From Micromonospora cabrerizensis (lineage in GTDB: Bacteria > Actinomycetota > Actinomycetes > Mycobacteriales > Micromonosporaceae), in assembly GCF_022230955.1 (NCBI RefSeq), contig NZ_JAKKFI010000043.1, forward strand, positions 56,429-120,428: a DNA stretch of 64,000 nucleotides. Reading direction: 5' to 3'. The notes beneath the pieces are model-generated. The model ran no database searches. It saw only the letters and a list, made by a program, of their open reading frames with translations, and was not told the DNA's origin. Shown in pieces: positions 50,062 through 59,422 of this stretch. Position numbers and translations under genes: made by a program. The first letter of the stretch is position 1, and each line of letters opens with the position of its first letter.

Positions 50062-50994
50062 ATGCCCAGCACACCGCTGTCCCTGCCGCAGCCATCCGCG
50101 CGGTCACCCGAGTTCGGCCGGGACGCGCTCATCGTCTGCGAGAACCTGGTGCGGATCTACCAGACCGGTTCGATCGAGGTACAGGCACTGCAAGGGCTGG
50201 ACTTGGCCGTGGAGAGCGGTGAACTGGTCGCCGTGGTCGGCGCCTCCGGGTCGGGCAAGTCGACGCTGCTCTCCATCCTGGCCGGCATCGACGCCCCCAC
50301 CGCCGGGCGGGTCCGGGTCGACAGGTGGAACCTGCTGGCGATGTCCCGCGCCGACCGGGTGGACTACCGGCGGCACACCGTCGGGTTCGTACGGCAGCAG
50401 ACGGCCAGCAACCTGATCCCCTACCTGACCGCACGGGAGATGGTGGACCTGCCGATGACAGCGGCCCGTACGGCGAAGAAGGAACGCCGGGAGCGCACGG
50501 CCGACCTGCTGGACAGCCTCGGTGTCGCCGACTGCGCCGACCGGCGCCCCGGGCAACTCTCCGGAGGGCAGCAGATGCGGGTCGCGATCGCGGTGGCGCT
50601 GGCCAACCAGCCGCGGGTCCTGCTCGCCGACGAGCCGACCGGCGAGCTGGACGCCGCCACGTCCGCGGAGGTCTTCGGCGTGCTGCGGGACGTCAACCGG
50701 CGCTACGGCGTCACCGTTGTCGTGGTGACCCACGATCCGGAGGTCAGCGGCCAGGTCGAACGGACCGTCGCGATCCGGGACGGGCGCACCAGCAGCGAGG
50801 TGCTGCGCCGCGCCACCACCGACGCGGAGGGCGACACGCACATGATCGCCGAGGAGTACGCCGTGATGGACCGGGCCGGGCGGGTCCAGGTGCCCCGCGA
50901 GTTCCGCCAGGCGCTGGCGCTGACCCGACGGGTCCGGCTGGCCCTGGAAGCCGACCACATCACGATCCGCCCCGACTCGGGAGTCGGCGAATGA
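50062..50994 (+). CDS. ABC transporter ATPase with C-terminal AbrB-like domain
   Basis: A 310-residue protein from ATG 50062 (GGAGCAGGG). The MacB/LolD-type ATPase (about 18-235) has Walker A GASGSGKST near residue 70, Q-loop VRQQTASN, signature LSGGQQMRVAIA near 167 and Walker B VLLADEPTGEL near 190. Residues about 255-300 (YAVMDRAGRVQVPREF...VRLALEADHITIRP) look like a swapped-hairpin AbrB/SpoVT/MazE domain, unexpected on an ATPase. This tail may bind DNA or regulate oligomerisation. It is first in a four-gene operon, ATGA-coupled to the next. Confidence 0.9.
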   Translation: MPSTPLSLPQPSARSPEFGRDALIVCENLVRIYQTGSIEVQALQGLDLAVESGELVAVVGASGSGKSTLLSILAGIDAPTAGRVRVDRWNLLAMSRADRVDYRRHTVGFVRQQTASNLIPYLTAREMVDLPMTAARTAKKERRERTADLLDSLGVADCADRRPGQLSGGQQMRVAIAVALANQPRVLLADEPTGELDAATSAEVFGVLRDVNRRYGVTVVVVTHDPEVSGQVERTVAIRDGRTSSEVLRRATTDAEGDTHMIAEEYAVMDRAGRVQVPREFRQALALTRRVRLALEADHITIRPDSGVGE

Positions 50995-51713
50995 GCGGCG
51001 AGCCACTGCTTCGCGTGCGCGGCGTACACCGGCGCTTCCGCACCGGGCCGACCGTCGTACACGCCCTGCGCGGCGTGTCGTTCGACGTGGCCGCCGGTTC
51101 GATGGTGGCGCTCGTCGGCCGGTCCGGCTCGGGCAAGACCACCCTGCTCAACGTCATCGGCGGCCTGGACCGCCCGGACGCCGGCACCGTGCACGTCGAC
51201 GGCACCGACGTCACCACGCTCGACGAGGACGGCCTGTCCCGGCTGCGGCGCGAGAAGGTGTCCTACGTCTTCCAGAGCTTCGGGTTGATCCCGGTGCTGT
51301 CTGCCGCGGAGAACGTCGCGGCCCCGCTGCGGATGGCCCGCGTCGCCCCGACCGAGCGCGAGCGGCGGGTCGCGTTGCTGCTGGAGCTGATCGGCCTGGC
51401 CGACCACGCTCAACAGCGGCCGGCCGAGCTGTCCGGCGGCCAGCAGCAGCGGGTGGCGATCGCCCGCGCGCTGGCCGCCTCGCCCCAGCTTCTGCTCGCC
51501 GACGAGCCCACCGGGCAACTGGACGCCGAGACAGGCCTGTCGGTGATGGCACTGCTGCGCGGGATAGTGGAATCCGAAGGGGTCACCGTCGTGGTGTCGA
51601 CGCACGACGCGGTGATGATGGCCCTGGCCGACCGGGTCATCCGCATCCACGACGGGCACCTCGACGAACAGGCCGCCGGGCAGCCGGACACGCCCACGCC
51701 GGACGCCGGGTGA
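50991..51713 (+). CDS. ABC transporter ATPase (MacB/LolD-type)
   Basis: A 240-residue ATPase starting in the ATGA overlap. Walker A GRSGSGKTT near 40, signature LSGGQQQRVAIARAL near 145, Walker B LLLADEPTGQL near 170. It lacks the AbrB-like tail of its neighbour. With the preceding ATPase and the two FtsX-like permeases it forms a type VII (MacB-like) ABC system, either as two ATPase homodimers or a heterodimer. Confidence 0.92.
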   Translation: MSGEPLLRVRGVHRRFRTGPTVVHALRGVSFDVAAGSMVALVGRSGSGKTTLLNVIGGLDRPDAGTVHVDGTDVTTLDEDGLSRLRREKVSYVFQSFGLIPVLSAAENVAAPLRMARVAPTERERRVALLLELIGLADHAQQRPAELSGGQQQRVAIARALAASPQLLLADEPTGQLDAETGLSVMALLRGIVESEGVTVVVSTHDAVMMALADRVIRIHDGHLDEQAAGQPDTPTPDAG

Positions 51714-51720
51714 CGCGACG

Positions 51721-54700
51721 ATGAGGTTGGTCAGCCGGCGCGCCCGCGCGCAGTGGCCGTTGCTGGCAGCCCTCCTCGGGGTCGTCACGATCGGCGCCAC
51801 CCTGCTGGGCACCTGCACCCTGCTGGTCACCCGCAGCGGCGAGCGGGCGCTGGAGGTCGCCATGGCCCGCGCCGCCCCCGCCGCCGTCGACGTGACCGTC
51901 TACACCGGCAGCGTCGAGGGCCGGGACACGCAGTCCGTCGCCGCCGACACCCGCACCGTGGTGGCGTCCACGCTGGCACCGTTCCCGGTGACGACAACCG
52001 CGCGGGCGTCCACAGTGTTGCGGGCGCTGCCGCCCACGCTCGCCACGGGCACCACCGTCGGCGCCCAGGCGTACCTGTCGGGGCTGGACGACCTGCCCTC
52101 CCGAGGCGAGCTGGTCACCGGGCGCTGGCCGCAGCACCCGGGCGACGCGGTGCTGCTGGAGTCCACCGCACGACTGCTCGGCCTCACCCCCGGTCACCGG
52201 GTGCGCCTCGGCGCCGAGCTGGCCCACGCACCCGTCCCGGCCATCGACGTGATCGTCGTCGGTGTGGTGCGCCCGCTGCCGGGGCGCGGCTGGGACCGCG
52301 ACCCGCTGGCCGCGGCCGGCTCCGCCACCGGCTACCGGGACGGCCGTTTCCAGCAGCCGGTCAACGCCTACGGCCCGTTCCTCGTCGACCTCGCCGACCT
52401 GGTCACCACCGGCGCCACCGTCGACCGGCTGGAGGTCACCGCCCATCCGGACCTGTCCCACCCCGACCGCCACGATCTGGAGACCGTGGCCGGGGCCGTC
52501 CGCAGTGCCGACCGCCAGCTGGCAGCCACCCTCGGCGACCGTGTCCGGCTCGCACGTGTCTCCTCCGAACTGCCGCTGACCCTGCGGGCCGCCGACGACC
52601 AACAGCACGTCACCGCCGCCGTCGTGCTCGCCCTTGCCGTCCTCGGCGGCGTCCTGGCCGCGACGGCACTCGTCCTGGCCGGCCGGCTGACCACGGGCAT
52701 ACGCGCCGACGAGACCGCCCTGCGGTCCGCCCTGGGCACCAGCCGTCGCCAACTCGCCGGCACCGCGACGCTCGAGGCCGGGCTCGTCGCCGCCGTCGCC
52801 GCCGCGCTCGCGATACCGGCCTCGTCGGCCCTGCATGCCGGCTTGACCCACCTGCCGTCGATGGCCGGCGCCGGCCTGACCGTCTCGCCGACCATCGCCG
52901 GTGCCCAGGTCCTCGCGGTCGCCAGCGGCGCGCTGGTGCTCGCCGCCGTCCTCACCGTCCTGGCGATCCGGCCCGTCCCGGCAGCCGGCGACCAGCGCAC
53001 CCGCCGCGAACTGCTGGCCCGATCCGGCGCCGACCTGATGCTCGCGGTGTTCGCCGCCGCCGGCTGGTGGCAGCTGTACGCGCAGCCCACCGACGCCAGC
53101 CCACGCGCCGACGCGGTCCGGGTGCTCGCACCGGCGCTGCTACTCACCGCGGGCGCGGCCCTGGCCCTCCGGGTGGTGCTACCCGCCCTCCGCGGCGCCG
53201 ACCGGCTGGCGTCCCGCACCCGTGGGCTGGCGCTTCCGCTGGCGGTCTCCGAGACCGCGCGCCGGCCACAAGCGGTCGCCGCCGGGCTGCTCGTCGGACT
53301 GGCGTGCGCGGCCGGAACCTTCGGCCTCGCCTTCGACGACACGTGGCATCAGTCGCAGCGCGACCAGGCCGCGCTCGCCGTCGGCACCGACCTGGCACTC
53401 ACCCTCAGCACGGCGCCGGTGGCCGGAGACGGCGCGGTCGTCAGCGCGGCCACCGCGGGGGCGGTGAGTCCGGCCCTCGACCGTGGTACGGCCGTCGGTC
53501 AGTGGCTCGGCAGCGCCGGCGACGCGCCGCGCCTGGTCGCCGTCGACACCACCCGCGCCGACGCGCTGCTGCGCGGGCGGCTGGACAGCGACCGTGGATG
53601 GGCGGACGTGGGCGCCGCTCTGGCACCACGCACCCGGGTCACCGGCCTCGCCGTTCCGGCTGGCGCCCCGCTCGTCCTGACCGGGACCGCCGCCGGCGAC
53701 AGCCCGCTGGTCGTGACGCCCCGGCTGCTGCTTCAGGACGCCACCGGCCTCCGCACGTCCTGCACCGGCCCTTCCGTACCGCTCGACGGCCGGGAGTTCC
53801 GGCTGCCCGACTGCGCGACGGCTGACGGGCTGCGCCTCGTCGCGGTCGCCCTGCCGGTCACCGCCGACGCGGTCGGCGGACCCGTCGCCGTAGCCGTCAC
53901 ACTCACCGTGCCGCCCGCCGGGTCGGCGCAGAGGCCCGCTGACGGATCGGACTGGACCGCCACGTCCGCGCCGCCGGTCCCGAACAGTTTGCGCGACCCG
54001 ACCGTCGTCGTGTCCACCACGCCGACGGGAACGACGCTGCGGATGGCCGCGACCGTCGACCTCGGCGGCGCCGAGGACGCCGCCCGGACCCTCGTCGCCA
54101 GCGCCTTCCCGGACCCCGGCCCGGTGCCCGTCGCCGTCTCCGCCCGCTTCGCCAGCGAGGTCGGTGTCGAGAGCGGCAGCCGGCTCAGCGTCACGGTCGG
54201 CATCACGCCCGTCCCGGTCGTCGTCACCGAGGTCGTGCCGACCGTACCGTCCGCCCCCGGCGCCGTCGCCGTCCTGGCCGACCTGGACACGCTGTCCCGC
54301 GCACGCGCCCTCACCGGCGACCTGACGTTCCCGATCGACGCCTGGTGGGTCGGCCACCCCACCGGCCCCGATGCCGCCGAGCGGGCCTCCGCCCTGCACC
54401 TGGGCACCGTCGCGAGCCGCGAGGCGGAGACCGCCCGCCTCACCGGCGGCCCACTGCGCGCCGCGCTGCCGGCCGCGCTCCGGCTCATCGTCCCGGCCGC
54501 GGCCCTGCTCCTGCTCGCCGGCGTCGTCCTGCACGTCACCGGCGATCTCCGGGTCCGCGCCGTGGAGGTGACGCGGCTGCGTGGCCTGGGGATGTCCCGG
54601 CGCGTCATCCGGGCCGTGCTGCTCGGCCAGCACGCCGGTGTTCTGCTGCCCCTGCTCGCCGCGGGCACGGCCGTCGGCGCGCTCGCCACCCACGTCGTCG

Positions 54701-54885
54701 CTCCCCTGCTCGTACGCTCCGACACCGGCGCCGCGCCCGTCCCGGCCGTCCAGCCACACTGGCCGTGGCCGGCCGAGGCCGCACTGCTCGCCGCACTGCT
54801 GGCCGGATGCATGGTGGCGGTCGCCGTCGTGGTCACCGTCCAGGTCCGCCGGGCCGACGCCGCGCACCTGCGGGTGGCGCCGTGA
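51721..54885 (+). CDS. FtsX/MacB-like permease, 1054 residues
   Basis: A very large permease. An N-terminal TM is at about 15-38, a large external domain follows to about 290, then TM clusters around 300-480, a second large external domain (about 500-900), and a C-terminal FtsX-type bundle (about 915-1050). The FtsX-like domain is duplicated. The extracellular domains are Ala/Thr/Asp-rich. MacB/FtsX proteins move or act on envelope substrates by mechanotransmission. Substrate unknown; no exported peptide gene is nearby. It overlaps the next gene by GTGA. Confidence 0.88.
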   Translation: MRLVSRRARAQWPLLAALLGVVTIGATLLGTCTLLVTRSGERALEVAMARAAPAAVDVTVYTGSVEGRDTQSVAADTRTVVASTLAPFPVTTTARASTVLRALPPTLATGTTVGAQAYLSGLDDLPSRGELVTGRWPQHPGDAVLLESTARLLGLTPGHRVRLGAELAHAPVPAIDVIVVGVVRPLPGRGWDRDPLAAAGSATGYRDGRFQQPVNAYGPFLVDLADLVTTGATVDRLEVTAHPDLSHPDRHDLETVAGAVRSADRQLAATLGDRVRLARVSSELPLTLRAADDQQHVTAAVVLALAVLGGVLAATALVLAGRLTTGIRADETALRSALGTSRRQLAGTATLEAGLVAAVAAALAIPASSALHAGLTHLPSMAGAGLTVSPTIAGAQVLAVASGALVLAAVLTVLAIRPVPAAGDQRTRRELLARSGADLMLAVFAAAGWWQLYAQPTDASPRADAVRVLAPALLLTAGAALALRVVLPALRGADRLASRTRGLALPLAVSETARRPQAVAAGLLVGLACAAGTFGLAFDDTWHQSQRDQAALAVGTDLALTLSTAPVAGDGAVVSAATAGAVSPALDRGTAVGQWLGSAGDAPRLVAVDTTRADALLRGRLDSDRGWADVGAALAPRTRVTGLAVPAGAPLVLTGTAAGDSPLVVTPRLLLQDATGLRTSCTGPSVPLDGREFRLPDCATADGLRLVAVALPVTADAVGGPVAVAVTLTVPPAGSAQRPADGSDWTATSAPPVPNSLRDPTVVVSTTPTGTTLRMAATVDLGGAEDAARTLVASAFPDPGPVPVAVSARFASEVGVESGSRLSVTVGITPVPVVVTEVVPTVPSAPGAVAVLADLDTLSRARALTGDLTFPIDAWWVGHPTGPDAAERASALHLGTVASREAETARLTGGPLRAALPAALRLIVPAAALLLLAGVVLHVTGDLRVRAVEVTRLRGLGMSRRVIRAVLLGQHAGVLLPLLAAGTAVGALATHVVAPLLVRSDTGAAPVPAVQPHWPWPAEAALLAALLAGCMVAVAVVVTVQVRRADAAHLRVAP

Positions 54886-57641
54886 ACAAACGGCTGACCC
54901 TCCGGTGGCCGGCGCCGCACTGGCCCAGCATCCGTGGCCGTGGCCGTACCGACGCCGGACCGCTGCTGCTCACCGCTGCTGTCATCGCGGCCGTCGCGCT
55001 GCTCGCCGGGGCCGCGCCCGCGCTGCTCCGCGCCGCCGCCGACACCGCCGTGCAGGACACGGTCCGTCGCGCCGGCAACGACTCGAACGTCCTCGTACAC
55101 GCCAACTTCGAACGCGACGACGGGCCGACCGGCGGGCGGGTACGGATGCCCAGCCTCGCCGAGGCTGTCGACAACTTCCGCGCCCGGGCCACGGACGCGC
55201 TCGGCCCCGACCTGGACGCCGCGCTGCTCCCGCCCGTCGCCGCTGTCAACGGCCCGATCCTCGGCATCACCGACGGCAGCGAGCCGCGTACCTTCCAGTT
55301 CACCTACCTGGCCGGTGACCTCGGCGGCCCGGACGTGACCTGGATCGCCGGCAGCGCTCCCGGCCCCGCCGTCTCCGACGAGTACGTCGAGATGCCCTAC
55401 GACGGACCGCCCTGGCCCGTGCAGGTCGGCCTCTCCGAGGCGGACGCCGCCGCACTCGATCTCGGCCCCGGCGATCGAATCCCGGTCAGGGACGGCCAGG
55501 GTCGCGACAAGGACGTCCGGATCAGCGGGATCTACCGACCCGCGGACAGCGCCGACCCCGCCTGGCGACTCGCCCCGGCGCTGCTGCGCCCCGTGCCCGG
55601 CGCCGACGGCGTGGGGACCACCCGGTTCGCCGGCCTGCTGTCGCGCGAGTCGTTACCGGACGCCCGGCTCGCCATCGACGAGGACCAACTGCGACGCACC
55701 GTCCACTTCGCCCCCGCACCCGACGCGCTCACCTGGGACGCCACCGCGGCGCTCGCCCGCCAGGTGGTGAAGCTCAAGGCCACCTCCGGCTCGTCAAGCG
55801 ACCGCGACCGGTCCCTGAAGTGGCAATCGCAGCTCGACACCGCCCTGCGCGACGCCCGGGTACGGAACAGCGCCGCTTCCGCACAGGCCGCCGTCCTGCT
55901 GGCCGGGGTGCTGACCGCCACCGTGCTGGTCCTGCTGCTCGCCGCCGACCTGCTGGTCCGCCGCCGTACCCCGGTGCTGAGCGCCGCCCGGCAGCGTGGG
56001 GCGGCGCTACCCGACCTCGGCGCGGAACTGGTCGTCGAGTCCACAGTGGTGGCCCTGTCGGCCGCCGCCGTCGGGCTCGCGCTCGCCCGCGCGGCCGCTC
56101 CGGGCGTCTCCTGGACCTGGGCCGTTCCCGTGGTGCTGGCCGGTGCCGTCGCCGGGCCGGTGTTCGGCACCCTCGCCGCCGCCCGCGCCAGCCGCGACCG
56201 ACGCCAACCCGCCAACCCGGCCGCTCGGCGCTGGATCCGGGCCACCGGCCAGTTGCGCCGCGCCGCCGTGGAGGCCGCCGTCCTGATCGCCGCGGTCGCC
56301 GCCTTCGTCACACTGCACCAGCGCGGGCTCCTGCCCGTCGCCCCCGACGGCGACACCGGTGAACTGAACGGCGACCTGATCCTGCCGGTCAGCGCCCTCG
56401 CTCTGGGTGCGCTCGTCGGCGCGCTCGTCGTGCTCCGGCTACTGCCCCTCGGGGCGCGGTTCGCGCTCCGACAGGCTCTGCGCTCGCGCCGCCCACTGGC
56501 CGTGTTCGGTGCCGCCCAGGCGGCCACGACGGCCGGGCGCGCGCTGCCGCTGCTGGTTCTAATCAGCACCACGGCGCTCGCGTCGTTCGCGCTCATCCTC
56601 GGCACCACCGTCACCCGGGGTCTGACCGACGGCGCGTGGAGCACCGTCGGCGCCGACGCCCGCCTCGACGTCGGCGCCGACGCCGAGGCCGCCACGCCCG
56701 CACTCGCCGAACGCATCGCCGGCGCACCCGGGGTGGGGCAGGTCGTCGTCGCGCAGGTGACCGACTCGGCCCGCGTCTTCACCGAATCGACACTGCTCAC
56801 CCCACGCCTGGTCGTCGTGGACACCGCCGCGTTCCAGCGACTGCTGGCCACCACTCCGCTGCCCGACGCGCCGGCGCTGGCCCGGCTCACGGCACCTGGT
56901 CCCGGCCGCGGGGACGTCCCGGCGCTGGTCCGGTCGAGCGACGGCTCTCTGCGGACCGGAACGCGGCTGCAGCTGCCCCGGGAGGGCGCCCCGGCGATCC
57001 GTCTCACCGCGGTCGGTGCCGCTCCCTCCGTCGGCGGCGCCGACGACGTCGTCATCGTGGACGCCACGGCGCTCGCCGACGCCGGGCTGCCCGCCGTTCC
57101 GAACACCGTCTGGGTGACCGGCCCCGGCGCGGCGCGGGCCGTGTCGAACACCGGCGTCGCCGCCGACGTCGTGCTGCGCGCGGACGTGCTGCGGGAGCAG
57201 CGGGCGGCTCCGCTGACCGCAGGGCTGGTGCGGCTGGCGTGGACGGCCGCCGCCGTGCTGCTGGCGCTGGGGTTGCTCGGCCTCATGCTCGCCGCCGCCG
57301 CCAGCGCGTCGCAGCGGTGGCAGACCCTCACCCGGCTGCGGACCCTCGGCCTGCGGCCACGCGACGCCCGCTGGGTCGCCGCCGGAGAGCTGCTGCCGCC
57401 GGTCGTGGTCACCGCGGTGTGCGGCCCGCTACTCGGGGCCCTGCTCGCACGCCTGACGCTCGGCCCGCTCGACCTGCTGCTGCTCACCGGCCAGGCCGAC
57501 GACCCGGCGGCGGTCCTGCCGTGGTGGCTGCTGGGCCTGGTGAGCCTGGCGCTGCTGGCGGCGGCCGCCACGGTCGTACCGGTCGAGTCGGCGCTGCGGC
57601 GACGCGACCGGCTGAGCGAGGTGCTTCGCGCCGGCGGCTAG
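54882..57641 (+). CDS. FtsX/MacB-like permease, 919 residues
   Basis: The second large permease from GTG 54882, overlapping the previous stop (GTGA). The first TM is at about 22-42, the central TM cluster at about 325-560, and the C-terminal TMs at about 790-910, with external domains between. Layout matches its neighbour and it probably forms a heterodimer with it. It ends the four-gene operon. The C-terminus (ESALRRRDRLSEVLRAGG) is the cytosolic coupling tail usual in FtsX-like permeases. Confidence 0.88.
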   Translation: MNKRLTLRWPAPHWPSIRGRGRTDAGPLLLTAAVIAAVALLAGAAPALLRAAADTAVQDTVRRAGNDSNVLVHANFERDDGPTGGRVRMPSLAEAVDNFRARATDALGPDLDAALLPPVAAVNGPILGITDGSEPRTFQFTYLAGDLGGPDVTWIAGSAPGPAVSDEYVEMPYDGPPWPVQVGLSEADAAALDLGPGDRIPVRDGQGRDKDVRISGIYRPADSADPAWRLAPALLRPVPGADGVGTTRFAGLLSRESLPDARLAIDEDQLRRTVHFAPAPDALTWDATAALARQVVKLKATSGSSSDRDRSLKWQSQLDTALRDARVRNSAASAQAAVLLAGVLTATVLVLLLAADLLVRRRTPVLSAARQRGAALPDLGAELVVESTVVALSAAAVGLALARAAAPGVSWTWAVPVVLAGAVAGPVFGTLAAARASRDRRQPANPAARRWIRATGQLRRAAVEAAVLIAAVAAFVTLHQRGLLPVAPDGDTGELNGDLILPVSALALGALVGALVVLRLLPLGARFALRQALRSRRPLAVFGAAQAATTAGRALPLLVLISTTALASFALILGTTVTRGLTDGAWSTVGADARLDVGADAEAATPALAERIAGAPGVGQVVVAQVTDSARVFTESTLLTPRLVVVDTAAFQRLLATTPLPDAPALARLTAPGPGRGDVPALVRSSDGSLRTGTRLQLPREGAPAIRLTAVGAAPSVGGADDVVIVDATALADAGLPAVPNTVWVTGPGAARAVSNTGVAADVVLRADVLREQRAAPLTAGLVRLAWTAAAVLLALGLLGLMLAAAASASQRWQTLTRLRTLGLRPRDARWVAAGELLPPVVVTAVCGPLLGALLARLTLGPLDLLLLTGQADDPAAVLPWWLLGLVSLALLAAAATVVPVESALRRRDRLSEVLRAGG

Positions 57642-57690
57642 TGACGGGGCCGAGCGGTGCCGGGCGGAAGGTCCACGGAGGAGAACGCCG

Positions 57691-57723
57691 AGACCCGTTA
57701 CCGGATATCCCGGTAACGGGTCT
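57691..57723. terminator. Terminator for permease operon and tRNA Gly-Val cluster
   Basis: A perfect 14-bp stem AGACCCGTTACCGG (57691-57704) with 57710-57723 around ATATC, between the convergent permease and tRNA genes. Confidence 0.8.
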
Positions 57724-57742
57724 TCTGATCTGCTTGCAGAGA

Positions 57743-57817
57743 TGGTGGGCGATACTGGGTTTGAACCAGTGACCTCTTCCGTGTCAGGGAAGCGCGCTCC
57801 CACTGCGCCAATCGCCC
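57743..57817 (-). tRNA. tRNA-Val(GAC), CCA encoded
   Basis: Acceptor GGGCGAT/ATCGCCC, anticodon stem CTTCC/GGAAG with loop CTGACAC (anticodon GAC, reading GUC/GUU). The 3' ACCA is encoded. It differs from the copy at 61606-61680 by one base in the anticodon loop (C versus T at position 32). Confidence 0.95.
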
Positions 57818-57864
57818 GTGGTGACCACCCGAACCGGCAGCCAGGCCCGTCGGGGCAGATCGCG

Positions 57865-57937
57865 AGCGGACGACGGGATTCGAACCCGCGACCCTCACCT
57901 TGGCAAGGTGATGCGCTACCAGCTGCGCTACGTCCGC
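57865..57937 (-). tRNA. tRNA-Gly(GCC)
   Basis: Acceptor GCGGACG/CGTCCGC, anticodon stem TCACC/GGTGA with loop TTGCCAA (anticodon GCC). CCA is not encoded. Sequence identical to the copy at 61799-61871. A -10-like TAGAGT lies upstream, with the near-palindrome GCCAAG-N4-CTTGGC around 57978-57995. Confidence 0.95.
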
Positions 57938-58084
57938 ACGTCCCCGACAACCGCCGGCGACAGGTGAACTCTACCCGACGCCAAGATCGCTTGGCACGGC
58001 ACCCTGGGCGGTCGCGGTTGCACTGGTCGGCGGCGGGGTACTGAGGAATCTCGACAGCACACCACACCCCCTAAGGAGGCTGTC

Positions 58085-58327
58085 GTGGGTATCGGCACCA
58101 GCATCTTCCTGATCGCGCTCGGCGCGATCCTCACCTTCGCGCTGGATGCCAGCGTCGGCGGCATCAACCTTGACGTGGTCGGCTGGATCCTGATGGGAGC
58201 CGGCGTGCTCGGCCTGATCATGACCACGCTGATCTTCAGTCGCCGCCGCCAGGTCGTCACCACCACCGAGCAGCCGGTGGAGTACCGCCAGGTCGAGGAG
58301 CGGCGGGACATCGCGCCTCCGCTGTGA
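58085..58327 (+). CDS. DUF6458 small membrane protein
   Basis: An 80-residue protein from GTG 58085 (AGGAGG). It begins GIGTSIFLIALGAILTFALD, the family signature, with two TM segments at about 5-22 and 32-52 and a charged cytosolic tail. Actinobacterial family of unknown function. Confidence 0.88.
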   Translation: MGIGTSIFLIALGAILTFALDASVGGINLDVVGWILMGAGVLGLIMTTLIFSRRRQVVTTTEQPVEYRQVEERRDIAPPL

Positions 58328-58362
58328 GGGCTCCGCTGTGAGGGCTCCGCTGTGAGGGCTCC
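58321..58362. repeat. Three exact 14-bp tandem repeats at the DUF6458 stop
   Basis: GCTGTGAGGGCTCC occurs at 58321, 58335 and 58349; the first copy carries the stop codon. As 14 is not a multiple of three, each further copy would present TGA in another frame. Confidence 0.9.
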
Positions 58363-58424
58363 GCGTCACGGGCCGGTCGCCTCGATCGAGGTGGTCGGCC
58401 CGTCCGCGCACCTCGAAGGCGGCG

Positions 58425-59381
58425 TCAGAACTCGATGACCATCCGGCCGCGTACTCCGCCGGCCTCCAGGAGTTGGTGCGCGCGGGCCGCCTCCTCCGGT
58501 GCGAACCGCCCGGCGACGCGCAGGGTCAGCTTGCCCTCCTCGGCGAGCTGCCGGAGCAGGTCGAGCTTGTCCCGGCGTCCGTCGTAGTCGTGCACGTACG
58601 CCGCCACCATGGTGATGCGGCGTTCGTTGGCCTGCGCGAGCAGCACCGGATCGGGCCCGCCGCGCAGCAACGCGACGGCACCACCGTCGCGGACCGCCGG
58701 CAGCAGCGCGCCCCCGATCAGCGCGGTGTCGACAGCGGCATCCACGCCGTCCGGGGCGTGCTCCCGGAACTGGTCGGCGACATCCGGGCCCCGGGTCACC
58801 GTCGTGTCCGCTCCGAGCGCGGCGACACGGCCGACGTCGGCGGGCGCCGCGTCGGCGAGCACCCGGTGACCGGCGGCCTTCGCGAGCTGTACGGCGTACC
58901 CGCCAACGGCACCGGCCGCGCCGGTGACGGCGAGGGTGCTGCCGGGCGGCAGCCGCAGTTGGTCCAGCGCGTGCAGGGCGGTCAGCCCGTTCAACGGCAG
59001 GGTGGCCGCCTCGGCGTGGGACACCCCGGCCGGCGCGAGCGCCACCCAGCTCTCCGGGAGCACCACCCACTCGGCGTACCCGCCACCGGCCTCCCGGGTC
59101 GGGTTGATCATGGCCATCACCGGGTCACCCGGCGCGAGGGCGCCGCTGGTGCCGGGGCCGACCTCGTCGATCGTGCCGGCGATGTCCTGGCCAGGCAGTA
59201 GGGGATCGGCACCGCGCAGCCGTACCGGCGTCAGACCGGCCCTGATCAGCGTGTCCGCGGGGTTGACTCCCGCCGCGCGGACCCGGATGCGAACCTCGCC
59301 GACGCCGGCGTGTGGCGTCGGAAGCTCGACCACCCGCAGCACCTCCGGCCCGCCATGGCGCAGCAGTCCGACCGCTCTCAT
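58425..59381 (-). CDS. NADP-dependent quinone oxidoreductase-like enzyme (MDR family)
   Basis: A 318-residue medium-chain reductase without zinc ligands. GROES-like N-terminal domain with VRIRVRAAGVNPADTLIRAG and PGQDIAGTIDEVG, then Rossmann AVTGAAGAVGGYAVQLAKAAG near 153 and a C-terminus AHQLLEAGGVRGRMVIEF. It would reduce quinones or enones with NADPH. It is probably controlled by the TetR gene 41 bp upstream on the same strand. Confidence 0.9.
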   Translation of the reverse strand: MRAVGLLRHGGPEVLRVVELPTPHAGVGEVRIRVRAAGVNPADTLIRAGLTPVRLRGADPLLPGQDIAGTIDEVGPGTSGALAPGDPVMAMINPTREAGGGYAEWVVLPESWVALAPAGVSHAEAATLPLNGLTALHALDQLRLPPGSTLAVTGAAGAVGGYAVQLAKAAGHRVLADAAPADVGRVAALGADTTVTRGPDVADQFREHAPDGVDAAVDTALIGGALLPAVRDGGAVALLRGGPDPVLLAQANERRITMVAAYVHDYDGRRDKLDLLRQLAEEGKLTLRVAGRFAPEEAARAHQLLEAGGVRGRMVIEF

Positions 59382-59422
59382 TCTCGAACTCCTCGTTACT
59401 CGGTTGGGCCAGACCGTTGCGG

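Noticed and set aside
53179..54867. Minus-strand frame opposite the first FtsX permease
   Set aside because: Gly/Arg/Gln-rich shadow frame without TM or domain pattern.
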